DNA of 64,000 bases from Rhodospirillaceae bacterium (GTDB lineage Bacteria; Pseudomonadota; Alphaproteobacteria; SP197): contig PBNE01000006.1 in assembly GCA_002722885.1 (NCBI GenBank), forward strand, positions 147,690 to 211,689, given 5' to 3'. The position numbers and the translations under genes are program-made. Shown here in pieces: positions 43,932-53,287 of this stretch. How positions within the stretch are numbered: position 1 is the first letter of the stretch; each line of letters begins with the position of its first letter. The notes under the pieces were generated by a model. It was not told the DNA's origin. It searched no databases and saw only the letters and a list, made by a program, of their open reading frames with translations.

Positions 43932-45032
43932 CTAGACGTTGAAGCGGAACAGCAGGACGTCGCCGTCTTTGACGCGATAGTCGCGGCCTTCCTGGCGCAT
44001 GCGTCCGGCCTGCTTGGCACCCTGTTCACCGCTATGGCTGACGTAGTCGTCGAATCCGATGGTCTCGGCACAGATGAATCCGCGCTCGAAATCGGTGTGG
44101 ATCTCGCCGGCGGCCTGCGGTGCCGTCGAACCATCCCTCACGGTCCATGCCCGGGCTTCTTTAGGACCGGCGGTGAAGAAGGTGATGAGCCCCAGCAACC
44201 GGTAGGCCGCGCGGATCACCCGGTTCAGACCGGGCTCCGAAAGACCGAGATCTTCCAGGAAGACGGCCTTGTCCTCGGCCTCTTCAATTTCGGCAAGCTC
44301 CGATTCGATGCGCGCGGAGATCACAACCGCCTGGGCACCTTCTTGTGCCGCCCGCTCGGCCACCTTCGCCGTGAGCGCGTTGCCGTCGGCGGCTTCGCCT
44401 TCATCAACGTTGCAGACGTAGAGCACCGGCTTGGATGTCAGAAGCTGGAGCATGGCAAAGCGTTTGGCCTCGTCGGCCGAAACCTCAATGCTGCGCACCG
44501 GCTGGCCCTCGCGAAGCGCTTCCATCGCCCGTTGTATGATCGGCAGGTCGGCCTTGGCGTCACGATCGCCGCCGGTGGCGCGTTTGGCGGAAGCGTCTGC
44601 GCGTTTCTCAAGGCTTTCGAGGTCCGACAGCATCAGCTCTGTGTCGATCGTGTCGATGTCGCGCAAGGGGTCGACGGAGCCTTCGACGTGGCTAATGTTA
44701 CCGCTCTCGAAACAACGCACGAGATGGATGACAGCATCGACCTCCCGAATATTGGCGAGGAACTGATTGCCCAGGCCTTCGCCCTGGCTGGCGCCACGGA
44801 CCAGACCGGCGATGTCGACAAACTCAATGCTGTTCCACACCACTTTCTGTGGTGTGACGATACCGGCAATGGTCTCCAGCCGCTCATCAGGCACGCTGAC
44901 ACGGCCGATGTTAGGGTCGACCGTGCAGAATGGGAAATTGCCAACCTGCGCAGCTCCGGTTGCCGTGAGCGCGTTGAAAAGGGTCGACTTGCCGACATTG
45001 GGCAGGCCCACGATGCCGCATCGAATGCCCAT
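43932..45032 (-). CDS. ychF: YchF/Obg-type GTPase-fold ATPase
   Basis: A 366-aa translation-associated P-loop protein, close to the 363 aa of E. coli YchF. It starts MGIRCGIVGLPNVGKSTLFNAL (G1), has FVDIAGLVRGASQGEGLGNQFL (G3), and ends in a TGS-like domain with FERGFICAETIGFDD. It hydrolyses ATP rather than GTP and responds to oxidative stress in other bacteria. I use ATG 45032, since the ORF-track extension lies within pth. It overlaps the pth stop by one base, the usual pth-ychF pairing. Confidence 0.95.
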   Translation of the reverse strand: MGIRCGIVGLPNVGKSTLFNALTATGAAQVGNFPFCTVDPNIGRVSVPDERLETIAGIVTPQKVVWNSIEFVDIAGLVRGASQGEGLGNQFLANIREVDAVIHLVRCFESGNISHVEGSVDPLRDIDTIDTELMLSDLESLEKRADASAKRATGGDRDAKADLPIIQRAMEALREGQPVRSIEVSADEAKRFAMLQLLTSKPVLYVCNVDEGEAADGNALTAKVAERAAQEGAQAVVISARIESELAEIEEAEDKAVFLEDLGLSEPGLNRVIRAAYRLLGLITFFTAGPKEARAWTVRDGSTAPQAAGEIHTDFERGFICAETIGFDDYVSHSGEQGAKQAGRMRQEGRDYRVKDGDVLLFRFNV

Positions 45033-45637
45033 CAGGTTTCTCCTTCGGTCTTTCTGGTCTTGTCCTCGGGCGGGCGCAACAGGAACGCGATCCGGGTCTG
45101 GAACTTGTCGTCCGCACCTTCGGCCAGAAAAGGTGCAGCATCGGCAATGGCATCCAGCAGGTCGGAAAGCCAACCCTGATCGCTGGGGCCGAAGTTGCCC
45201 AGAACATGGCTGATCACCCGCTCCTTGCTGCCGGGGTGGCCCACACCGATACGGACGCGATGGTAATCCGGCCCGAGGTGGTCATGGGTGCTGCGGATGC
45301 CGTTGTGGCCCGCATGACCGCCACCGAACTTGGTGCGCACCTTGCCGGGTACCAGATCGATCTCGTCGTAGAGCACGGTCACATCATCGCCGGTTAGTTT
45401 GTAGAAGCGCGCAGCTTCGCCGAGCGATTGGCCCGACCGGTTCATGTAGGTCAGGGGTTTCAGAAGCAGTGTCTTGCGGCCGCCCAGAACGCCCTCGGCA
45501 GCTTCGCCCTGAAACCGACGTCGCCAGGCGCCGAAGTTGTACACTTCGGCAATGCGCTCGACCGCCATGAAGCCGATGTTGTGGCGCTGCCGAGCGTGTT
45601 CAGCGCCCGGATTGCCCAAACCTGCGAGAAGAAACAT
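45032..45637 (-). CDS. pth: Peptidyl-tRNA hydrolase
   Basis: A 201-aa enzyme that recycles peptidyl-tRNA dropped from ribosomes. The family N-terminus LLAGLGNPGAEHARQRHNIGF carries the catalytic His, and AGHNGIRSTHDHLG near residue 112 is the second signature. It sits between rplY and ychF, the standard arrangement, and uses an ATG at 45637. Confidence 0.95.
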   Translation of the reverse strand: MFLLAGLGNPGAEHARQRHNIGFMAVERIAEVYNFGAWRRRFQGEAAEGVLGGRKTLLLKPLTYMNRSGQSLGEAARFYKLTGDDVTVLYDEIDLVPGKVRTKFGGGHAGHNGIRSTHDHLGPDYHRVRIGVGHPGSKERVISHVLGNFGPSDQGWLSDLLDAIADAAPFLAEGADDKFQTRIAFLLRPPEDKTRKTEGET

Positions 45638-45667
45638 CGATCAGGCCGATCCGAGACCGGCGAGGCG

Positions 45668-46348
45668 TCAGGACTCGTCGCCCTCGTCGCCACTCTCGTC
45701 GCCGCCGGCATCTTCGTCGGTACCCTCGACGCCCTCGCTCTCGACATCCTCACCTTCTTCGCCTGGCTCGACTTCTTCCTGAACAGTCGGGGCCGCGATG
45801 GTGGCAATGGTGAAGTCGCGGTCATCGATGGTCGGTGTCACACCATCGGGCAGTGCAACAGAGTTTATGTGCACGCTGTCGCCGATGTCGAGGCCGGCAA
45901 GGTCAATCTCGAGCGCCTCGGGAATGGCGTTGGCTGGGCACATGCACTCGACCTCGTGCCGAACGATGTTCAGCACGCCGCCGCGCGACAGACCTTTGCA
46001 ATCCTCTTCATTGAGGAAGGTCACAGGCACGTTCACCGCGATCGTGGCGTTGGCCTTCACCGCCAGGAAATCGACATGCATGATGCTGTCGTTAACCGGA
46101 TGGAGCTGCAGGTCACGGGCGAGTACATCGAGGGACTTGTCTCCGACCTTCAGCTTGTAGAGCTGCGCGAAGAAGCTTGTCTGATGGGCTTCGCGAACGA
46201 GCACATCCCGCGGGATCTCGATCATGATGTTGTCCTGATCGGCACCGTAAACAATGCCGGGGATCATGCCGCCGCGCCGCGACGCACGGGCAGCACCCGT
46301 TCCTGACGTCTCGCGCAGTTCAGCCGAAATGGTGGCCTGGTCAGCCAT
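45668..46348 (-). CDS. rplY: 50S ribosomal protein L25/general stress protein Ctc
   Basis: A 226-aa L25 of the long CTC type: an N-terminal 5S rRNA-binding domain (about residues 1-95, with RETSGTGAARASRRGGMIPGIVYG) and a C-terminal TL5 domain (residues ~100-190). It ends in a ~35-residue tail made almost wholly of Glu, Asp, Gly and Ser. The ATG has an AAGGAG site. It binds 5S rRNA in the large subunit and lies between prs and pth, as in many alphaproteobacteria. Confidence 0.94.
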   Translation of the reverse strand: MADQATISAELRETSGTGAARASRRGGMIPGIVYGADQDNIMIEIPRDVLVREAHQTSFFAQLYKLKVGDKSLDVLARDLQLHPVNDSIMHVDFLAVKANATIAVNVPVTFLNEEDCKGLSRGGVLNIVRHEVECMCPANAIPEALEIDLAGLDIGDSVHINSVALPDGVTPTIDDRDFTIATIAAPTVQEEVEPGEEGEDVESEGVEGTDEDAGGDESGDEGDES

Positions 46349-46380
46349 CGCCTTCTACTCCTTGCAGGTTTTCGCGGGCT

Positions 46381-47313
46381 TCAGTCAAAAAGGCTCGAAA
46401 CAGAGCTCTCTTCACTGATGCGACGGACCGCATCCGCTATGAGGGACGCGACCGACAACACGCGAATCTTATCCGCGACCCGTACGGCTTCCGTCGGCTG
46501 GATCGAATCGGTAATGGTCAGACTGTCCATCACCGAAGCCTCGATCCGGCCCACCGCTCCACCGGACAAGACGCCGTGGACGATATGAGCGTCGACACGT
46601 GTCGCGCCCCCATCCTTCAGAGCCTTGGCCGCATTGCAGAGCGTGCCGCCGGAATCGACAATATCGTCGACCAAAATACAGCGCCGACCCTCGACATCGC
46701 CAATGATGTTCATGACTTCCGAGACGCCGGCGCGTTCGCGGCGCTTATCCACAATCGCAAGGTCCGCGTCAAGTCGCTTCGCGATCTGTCTGGCCCGGAA
46801 AACGCCGCCCACATCAGGTGAAACGATGGTCAAACCGTCGCCGTTCAGGTTTTCCCGAATGTCGTCGACGATCAGCGGCGCTGCATAGAGGTTGTCGACG
46901 GGAATATCAAAGAAACCCTGAATCTGGCCGGCATGGAGATCCATGGTCAAGACCCGGTTCGCACCGGCTTCGGTGATCAGGTTTGCGACAAGTTTGGCCG
47001 AAATCGGGGTCCGCGACCCCACCTTGCGATCCTGCCGCGCATAGCCGTAGTAGGGGATCACGGCGGTAACGCGGCGTGCGGAGGCGCGACGTAGTGCATC
47101 AATCGTGATCAGCAGTTCCATGAGGTGGTCGTTGGCCGGATAGGAGGTCGACTGGGTCACGAAGACGTCCTCACCACGGACATTTTCGTGGATCTCGACA
47201 AAGACCTCCATGTCACTGAACCGGCGCACACTGGCATTTGCCAGTTCAATGCCGAGAACAGCCGCCATGGCTTCCGCAAGCGGCCGATTGCTGTTGCCTG
47301 ATACCAGCTTCAT
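46381..47313 (-). CDS. prs: Ribose-phosphate pyrophosphokinase
   Basis: A 310-aa PRPP synthase making phosphoribosyl pyrophosphate from ribose 5-phosphate and ATP. Motifs include [21 protein letters not shown] near residue 32, [11 protein letters not shown] near residue 90 and the PRPP-binding [20 protein letters not shown] near residue 210. The length matches class I enzymes. PRPP feeds Apt and nucleotide synthesis. It is 32 bp upstream of rplY. Confidence 0.95.
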   Translation of the reverse strand: MKLVSGNSNRPLAEAMAAVLGIELANASVRRFSDMEVFVEIHENVRGEDVFVTQSTSYPANDHLMELLITIDALRRASARRVTAVIPYYGYARQDRKVGSRTPISAKLVANLITEAGANRVLTMDLHAGQIQGFFDIPVDNLYAAPLIVDDIRENLNGDGLTIVSPDVGGVFRARQIAKRLDADLAIVDKRRERAGVSEVMNIIGDVEGRRCILVDDIVDSGGTLCNAAKALKDGGATRVDAHIVHGVLSGGAVGRIEASVMDSLTITDSIQPTEAVRVADKIRVLSVASLIADAVRRISEESSVSSLFD

Positions 47314-47326
47314 GTGATGCCCCGCA

Positions 47327-47352
47327 GCGCTCCCGAACCCAGCTGGGAGCGC
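47327..47352. other. 8-bp perfect inverted repeat between MFS genes and prs
   Basis: GCGCTCCC and GGGAGCGC form an exact stem with a 10-nt loop, 14 bp upstream of the prs start and downstream of the MFS pair on the same strand. No T run follows on either strand, so it is not a clear intrinsic terminator. It could be a pause, a rho-assisted terminator or an RNA hairpin in the prs leader. Confidence 0.35.
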
Positions 47353-47409
47353 CGGACTCTTAACAAAGGGGTTCGGGACTGTAAACGACCGGCCGGTGGG
47401 TTGTGGGGA

Positions 47410-48585
47410 TCAACTGGCCGCCCACGCCCTACGGCGCCGCCTCAGCCACCCGATGAGGGCAAACGGCAAAATCAAGGCGGAGAGAATTGCCAGGGCCGCC
47501 GGCAGGCCCTCCGGCCCTGCAGTATCCATCGCCTCGCCCACAATCGAGGGGCCGAAGAAGCCGCCCAGGTTCCACATCAGCGTGAAGCTTGCCGTGGCTG
47601 AGGCCAGAGCCGCACCCCGGAATCCTTCACCCAACAGCGCCAAGGCAATGGCGTAGATCGATGCGGCGATGCCACCCAGCAGAAAGATGTAGATGAAGTC
47701 GACCGTCGGAACGACCAGAGCCTGGCCCATCACGACGAACAACATCAGACAAAGCAGGACCATCAGAGAGCCGAGAAGAGCGCGATCGATCTTGTCCGCC
47801 AGCCAACCGGCAAGATAGGGCAGCACGATGCCGCCCAGGTTGAAGACGATCAGGAGGTCGAGTGTTCGCTCCAGCTCCAGCCCGAGCTCCAGGCCGTAGA
47901 TCGGGATGAAGGTCTGAACGCTGACGAAGATGATCGCGAAAGCCGCGTTCAGGAAAATCGCCAAGGGGGCCATCCGGAAACTGGCGACAAAGCCCGCCAG
48001 CCCAAGGCTGTGGCCTGCGAGATCGAGCTTCGGGCCATCGCGCAAAACGAACAACAGCGGGAGCGCGGCGGCAGCGACAACACCGGCCAGAACCAGAAAC
48101 GGCAAGGCGCCGTGGATACCGACGACGTCAACGATCTTGATGCCAATCATGGTGCCCAAACCCAGGGCTGCGCTGTAGATCGCCAGCTCCCGGCCGCGAC
48201 TCTTTTCCTCGGCGATCTCGTTGATCCAGGTTTCGCCGGCGATCCAGAGAACGCTGCCCGCCGCGCCGATTACCAGACGCAAGGCCAGCCATGGCCAGTA
48301 TCCCGGAAACACGATGCACAGCAGCACGGCTGTAACCTTGGTTACCGTCATCGCCAGCATCACGTTGACCGCCCCAAAACGGGTGACAAGCAAGGGCGCG
48401 AACCAGGCGACCAGGAATACGCCGCCGGACTGGGCCGATGTGCTGTAGCCGATCATGGCGTCGGACAAGCCCATCTCATGCAGCCGGGTCGAGAACATCG
48501 GGAAGGTGAAACCGAACACCATGGCCGAAATCGCCATGGATGCGGTGACCGCCGCGAGAGAACGGACTCGAAGGCTCAGGTTCAT
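47410..48585 (-). CDS. MFS transporter (YcaD-like), second of tandem pair
   Basis: A 391-aa permease with about twelve helices. The first half holds the family motif LWIAGETWINEIAEEKSRGRELAIYSAALGLG. It overlaps the upstream MFS gene by 4 bp (ATGA), so the two are cotranscribed and coupled. They are paralogous to each other and to the transporter at 10.8 kb. The substrate is unknown. Confidence 0.87.
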   Translation of the reverse strand: MNLSLRVRSLAAVTASMAISAMVFGFTFPMFSTRLHEMGLSDAMIGYSTSAQSGGVFLVAWFAPLLVTRFGAVNVMLAMTVTKVTAVLLCIVFPGYWPWLALRLVIGAAGSVLWIAGETWINEIAEEKSRGRELAIYSAALGLGTMIGIKIVDVVGIHGALPFLVLAGVVAAAALPLLFVLRDGPKLDLAGHSLGLAGFVASFRMAPLAIFLNAAFAIIFVSVQTFIPIYGLELGLELERTLDLLIVFNLGGIVLPYLAGWLADKIDRALLGSLMVLLCLMLFVVMGQALVVPTVDFIYIFLLGGIAASIYAIALALLGEGFRGAALASATASFTLMWNLGGFFGPSIVGEAMDTAGPEGLPAALAILSALILPFALIGWLRRRRRAWAAS

Positions 48586-49739
48586 GTCGCTCGGCTGCGT
48601 CCTCGTATCAGGGCGAACAGGATCGCCACGACGTAGCAGACAGCGAGAGTCCAGGGCAGACCGCCGGCTCCTGTTTTTTCCATGGCAAAACCGACAACAA
48701 AGGGGCCCGCGACAAGGCCGGCATTGAAGGTGATCTGAAACACCGTGGTGGCCGCGCCAAGATCAGCGCCACGAAAGCGTGCTCCAAGCATAATGAGTCC
48801 CAGCGTGTAGAGGCTCATCATCCCAGTCCCCAGGATCGCGGCATACGGCCAACGCCATAGAGGATCGGAGATGGCCGGATTCATCACTGCGAACATGATA
48901 ACCATGAAAATGAGCACGATACCTGCCAGAGCCCGATGGTTGACTCTGTCGGCCAGCCAGCCCACGGGATACTGCAGAATCCCGCCCACGCTCAGCAGAA
49001 CGAGGAGCAGATAGGCGTCATCCGGGGTGAGGCCGAGGTCGTGGACGTAGATCGCCACGAAGGTTGACAGTGAACCGAAGGTGATAGCGACCAGGAGATT
49101 AACCACCATCGGCGTCGGCGCGACGAGGAAGATTCGGAACAGGCTGTGCGATGTTTCGCCCTGGAACGGCAGCGACACGTTCACGGCGGGGGAGATGACC
49201 ATGAGGCAGATAACCGACAGGCCAGCCATCACCAGAAAGGGTGTCCAGCCGGCATGGCCGATGACAAAAATCAGCCCGAACCCGGCCATTGTACCGACCG
49301 CACCCGCCATGCCGTAGATCGCAAGATTGCGGCCGCGCGAGGTGTCGTCGCTCACCTGGTTGACCCAGGCCTCGCCCGAGATCCACAAAACGCCGAGAGA
49401 CATCCCGATAAGCAGCCGCATGATCAGCCAGAACCAGGCGTTCTCAAAGAGTGGGCAGAGCAACATAAAGACGATTGTGGCGACGAAGCCGACGACCATG
49501 GGCTGGGCAGCTCCGAATCGCCGCAGCAGTCTGGGCGTCAGGGGAGCAATAGCCAGGAGAGCAACCGACTGGGCTGCGGTGTTGATCCCGATGACGAGCT
49601 CGGAGTGACCCATGGCGTCCAGGCGGGTCGCAAACAGGGGCAGCGTGAGGCTGTAGATCGCCGCAGTTACGCCCATGGCCACGATCGTGGCGGCGAGACT
49701 ACGGAATCTCTCGTCAGAAGTAAGAACGCGTTCTGTCAT
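48582..49739 (-). CDS. MFS transporter (YcaD-like), first of tandem pair
   Basis: A 385-aa permease with about twelve helices and the same GEAWVNQVSDDTSRGRNLAIYGMAGAVG signature as its neighbour. The pair is probably derived from a tandem duplication. It follows an M24-family gene on the same strand by about 135 bp; this gap holds a short hairpin (AATCCTCT/AGAGGGTT, 49761-49781) and a possible tiny ORF. No substrate can be inferred. Confidence 0.87.
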   Translation of the reverse strand: MTERVLTSDERFRSLAATIVAMGVTAAIYSLTLPLFATRLDAMGHSELVIGINTAAQSVALLAIAPLTPRLLRRFGAAQPMVVGFVATIVFMLLCPLFENAWFWLIMRLLIGMSLGVLWISGEAWVNQVSDDTSRGRNLAIYGMAGAVGTMAGFGLIFVIGHAGWTPFLVMAGLSVICLMVISPAVNVSLPFQGETSHSLFRIFLVAPTPMVVNLLVAITFGSLSTFVAIYVHDLGLTPDDAYLLLVLLSVGGILQYPVGWLADRVNHRALAGIVLIFMVIMFAVMNPAISDPLWRWPYAAILGTGMMSLYTLGLIMLGARFRGADLGAATTVFQITFNAGLVAGPFVVGFAMEKTGAGGLPWTLAVCYVVAILFALIRGRSRAT

Positions 49740-49803
49740 GTGAATCGAACAGCATTGGACAATCCTCTCTAGCAGAGGGTTCCGGGGTTCGATAGCACCA
49801 TCC

Positions 49804-49872
49804 TCAGATCATGATACAGCTCGCCATCAGCCCCAGGATCATCATCATGACGAAGATGATGAGATAGGGCAC
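49804..49872 (-). CDS. Possible 22-aa membrane microprotein
   Basis: Two bases after the stop of the M24 gene, a GTG opens a frame of 22 codons encoding one hydrophobic helix (PYLIIFVMMMILGLMASCIMI). It is too short for the ORF track. There is no clear ribosome site, so translation would depend on coupling to the M24 gene. The bias to hydrophobic codons is suggestive but could be chance. Low confidence. Confidence 0.25.
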   Translation of the reverse strand: MPYLIIFVMMMILGLMASCIMI

Positions 49873-49874
49873 CG

Positions 49875-51029
49875 TCAGCGCACCACGAGGTTGAGTGGGG
49901 CACGGTGCAGCGGCTCGCAGCCGGTCTGAGTCACGGCGACGCTGCGGCCCAGGGCCATGCCATGGTCGTTGTCACTGTTGGCCAGGATCATGTGCAGGAA
50001 GAAGGTCATGTTCGCGCCGATTTCGACCGGATTGCCGTGGAAGAACATGGGCCAGTCCATCCAGTTCGGCGGGAAGGTCGAACCCATCGAGTAGCCGCAG
50101 GCATTGAGTCGGTGGTCAGTAAACCCGTGATCTTCCATGACGCGGGCATGGGAATCGAACACGTCGCCCATTGTCGCACCGGGGCGAATCGTCTCCTCAC
50201 AGGCAGCCAGGGCTTCCCTGCAGGCGTCATACATTGCGAGATGCTCGGCATCGGGATCGCCGGTCAGGATCGTGAACATCTGGGCCGTGTGGTAGTGGCG
50301 GTAGGACGAAGCGTACTCCAGCATCAACTGGTCCCTGGTTTCGAGGTGATGACGGCCGGTGTGATAGCGCACCAGCAGGGCCGAGGGACCGGATCCCGCA
50401 ACCCAGTGTGATGCCGGATAGTCGCCATCGCCGGAAAAGACCGCACCTTGCATGGCCGCAAGCACGTCACCGACAAACACACCAGGTGCGGTCGTGTCGC
50501 GGCCGGCCTTGTGAGCCGCATCGCCCAGCTCGGCGGAGTTCTTCATGAATGCGAGTTCTGCGGGACTCTTCACAAGGCGCAGTCGACTGACGAGATCCGA
50601 GGCGTCTTCAAGCCTGCAAAAATCATCGAGTTGTGGCTTCAGGCGCTCCCAATGTGAGGCGTTGAGACCGCAGGCATCGAGTTCGATGCCGACCCGTTTG
50701 CCTGCAAGGCCCATCTCGTCGGCCAGATCCCTCAGTTCGCGATAGGGGTCGGCCGTGTCGGTGTCGACCCAGATACGTATGTCTTCCAGCGTCGAGGTGT
50801 ATCGGGCCTGCCGCAGATCCGGTGAGCGCGTAAGTAGAGCCATCCTGCCGTCGCCGGTCAGGACCATCGCCTGGAACATGACGAAGCCCATCGTGTCGTA
50901 ACCGGTGAGGTAATACATGCTCTCCTGGCGGAACATCAGCAGGCCGTCCAACCCGCTCTCGTCCATGGACGCAAGCGCGCGTTGGATGCGCGTGTCGTAC
51001 TCCTGCCGTGCGAAATGAAGCACCATCAC
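49875..51029 (-). CDS. M24-family (creatinase/Xaa-Pro peptidase fold) protein, metal-free type
   Basis: A 384-aa protein with a creatinase N-terminal domain (ESMYYLTGYDTMGFVMFQAMVL near residue 37) and a pita-bread C-terminal domain from about residue 150. Where metallopeptidases have Asp...Asp, His and two Glu metal ligands, this protein has LMLEYASSYRHYHTAQMFT, CGYSMGSTF and LGRSVAVT, so the metal site seems absent. It therefore resembles creatinase and ectoine hydrolase-type members that hydrolyse small amidino or cyclic compounds without metal. The start is GTG 51029 or the next-codon ATG 51026, after GAGGGG. Confidence 0.82.
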   Translation of the reverse strand: MMVLHFARQEYDTRIQRALASMDESGLDGLLMFRQESMYYLTGYDTMGFVMFQAMVLTGDGRMALLTRSPDLRQARYTSTLEDIRIWVDTDTADPYRELRDLADEMGLAGKRVGIELDACGLNASHWERLKPQLDDFCRLEDASDLVSRLRLVKSPAELAFMKNSAELGDAAHKAGRDTTAPGVFVGDVLAAMQGAVFSGDGDYPASHWVAGSGPSALLVRYHTGRHHLETRDQLMLEYASSYRHYHTAQMFTILTGDPDAEHLAMYDACREALAACEETIRPGATMGDVFDSHARVMEDHGFTDHRLNACGYSMGSTFPPNWMDWPMFFHGNPVEIGANMTFFLHMILANSDNDHGMALGRSVAVTQTGCEPLHRAPLNLVVR

Positions 51030-51118
51030 TGATCCCCTCTGTCCCAGGGGGTATCATGGCAAAGGGAGAGGCCGGGCTCCAGCCCTGAACGCCGATCAGA
51101 CGGTCAGTCCTTTGGCGA

Positions 51119-52048
51119 TCAGCCCATGGAGAACTGTATCCAGATGAAGCCGACATAGGTCAGCAGGAAGACGGCACCGATCGTGCGGCCAATCCGGCGC
51201 GCCACGACCAGGGCGATAAAGCAGCCGGTCAGCGCCAACATGGCGCTCATGGGGAAGGTCACGTCCATGCCGGTGGTCCGTACAGGCGTGATCATGGCCG
51301 CGATACCCAGGGCCCCGAGGAGATTGAAGAGGTTGCTGCCCAGAACATTGCCGATCGCGACCGATGGCCGCCCGCGGAACGCGGCTACGGCCGAGGCTGC
51401 CAGTTCCGGCAGGGAGGAACCCACCGCGACAATTGTCACGCCGATCACAGCTTCGGACACCCCGAACTCGCGGGCAATGTCGACCGCACCGCGCACAAGA
51501 AGGTCCGCACCCAGCACCAGACCCGCCAGGCCGACAACAGCAAAAATGAGGGCGCGGGGTGTACTGCAGACCGACTCCTCTTCCACACCGTCGTCGTCAA
51601 GAGTGTTTTCGCCACCACAACACCAGGTCAGCGCGAGATAGCCCAACAGAGCCAGGACCATGACAAGGCCGTGCCAGAAGCGAAGCTCGCCGAACGAGGC
51701 CATGAGCACCACCATGGCCGTGGCGATCAGGACAATGAAGGCCTCCTTCTGTCCTGCCCCGACCTTCAGAATGATCGGCGTCACCAGCGCCGCTGATCCT
51801 ACAATCAGGAGAATGTTGGCAATGTTGCTGCCGATGACATTGCCCAGGGCAAGATCGGTGTGGCCCAGCAGCGCCGATTCGGCGCTCACGAGCAATTCGG
51901 GCGCTGACGTGCCGAAGCCAACTAGCACGACTCCGACCGCAATCTCGGAGACGCCCAAGCGCCGTGCCAGAGCCACACTTCCGCGAACCAGGGCTTCACC
52001 GCTGATAAAAAGCAGAACCAGACCCGAAATCGTCAGGAATAAAGGCAT
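51119..52048 (-). CDS. Calcium/sodium antiporter (CaCA, YrbG-like)
   Basis: A 309-aa cation exchanger with ten hydrophobic segments and the two alpha repeats: VGFGTSAPELLVSAES with GNVIGSNIANILL in the first half, and VAVGSSLPELAASAVA with GNVLGSNLFNLLGALG in the second. These bear the conserved acidic ion-binding residues. It exchanges Ca2+ or K+ for Na+ or protons across the inner membrane. It is divergent from nhaA, giving a pair of cation exchangers side by side. Confidence 0.93.
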   Translation of the reverse strand: MPLFLTISGLVLLFISGEALVRGSVALARRLGVSEIAVGVVLVGFGTSAPELLVSAESALLGHTDLALGNVIGSNIANILLIVGSAALVTPIILKVGAGQKEAFIVLIATAMVVLMASFGELRFWHGLVMVLALLGYLALTWCCGGENTLDDDGVEEESVCSTPRALIFAVVGLAGLVLGADLLVRGAVDIAREFGVSEAVIGVTIVAVGSSLPELAASAVAAFRGRPSVAIGNVLGSNLFNLLGALGIAAMITPVRTTGMDVTFPMSAMLALTGCFIALVVARRIGRTIGAVFLLTYVGFIWIQFSMG

Positions 52049-52121
52049 AAACTGTAGCGACCGCCCGCAACAATCCTATCTAACTGGCGTGTGTTGTAAC
52101 TGATTTGAAGGGGCAAGGCGC

Positions 52122-53287
52122 ATGTTGCGCGAGTTTTTGCGTCTGGAAAGTGCTGCCGGCATCATTCTGATGGCAGCGGCACTGATCGCAATCATCGCGG
52201 ACAACTCACCCCTCGCTCCGACATACGACCTCTTGCTCAACACCCCGGTGAGCCTGTCAATTGGCACGTTTGAGCTTGCCAAACCACTGATCCTTTGGAT
52301 CAACGACGGTCTCATGGCCGTGTTTTTTTCCTCATCGGGTTGGAACTGAAACGTGAACTGCGTGTGGGTGAGCTTTCGACCCGCGATCAGGCGCTTCTGC
52401 CGGTCATTGCCGCCATAGGCGGCATGACAGCGCCGGCCCTGATTTATGTCGCCATCAACAGTCCGGACCCGGAGGCGCTTCGGGCCTGGGCGGTTCCTAC
52501 GGCAACCGACATCGCGTTTGCGCTGGGTATCCTGGCGTTGCTGGGTCCCCGGGTTCCGCTTGCCCTGAAGGTTTTTCTTTCAGCGCTTGCCATTATCGAC
52601 GATCTCGGCGCGATTCTGATCATTGCCTTGTTCTACACGGCGAATCTTTCTGTCTGGTCTCTGGCCTTCGCGGCGGCTGCCATTGCGGGCCTTGCTGTCC
52701 TGAACATGCTCAACGTGACCCGGATCGCACCCTACATTCTGATCGGGATCGTGCTTTGGGTGTGTGTTCTGAAGTCCGGCGTGCATGCCACGCTGGCCGG
52801 GGTGGTTCTGGCGTTCTTCATTCCGATGCACGGTCGCAAGGAAGAAGAGCCATCACCCCTGCGTGAACTTGAGCACAAGCTCCATCCCTGGGTGGCGTTT
52901 CTCGTGCTGCCAATCTTCGGTTTCGCGAATGCGGGTGTGCATCTGGGAGACTTCGGAATCGATTCCATGACATCAGGGATTCCGCTCGGTATTACCCTGG
53001 GCCTCTTCGTTGGCAAGCAGCTCGGCGTCTTCGGCCTGGTCTGGCTGGCCGTCAAAGCCGGAATCTTTCGTCTACCGGACGATCTCGACATGCGGATGAT
53101 CTATGGCGTGAGTCTGCTCACCGGCGTTGGATTCACGATGAGCTTGTTCATCGGTGGTCTCGCCTTCAGCGAACCCGCTCAGCTGTCCCTTTTGAAGGTC
53201 GGTGTTCTGACCGGATCGGTGTTCTCCGGCGTGGCTGGCTACTGTGTGCTCCGCTGGGCCTTCAGCAGTCGCCCTCAGCCAGCATAA
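52122..53287 (+). pseudogene. nhaA: Na+/H+ antiporter NhaA, broken by a 1-bp shift in a T tract
   Basis: The N-terminal frame (52122) encodes MLREFLRLESAAGIILM... to AVFF, then fails in a run of seven T (52323-52329). With one more T it would read AVFFFLIGLELKREL and continue without break as NhaA, including PTATDIAFALG, the proton/sodium-site AIIDDLGAI and GVGFTMSLFIGGLAF, to TAA at 53287. The restored protein would be 388 aa, the length of E. coli NhaA. So the gene is intact except for one homopolymer base: a sequencing error, a recent mutation, or slippage-based phase variation. Confidence 0.85.

Noticed and set aside
47327-47352. Intrinsic terminator after the MFS pair
   Set aside because: The stem is perfect but no T run follows on either strand, so it is listed only as an inverted repeat.
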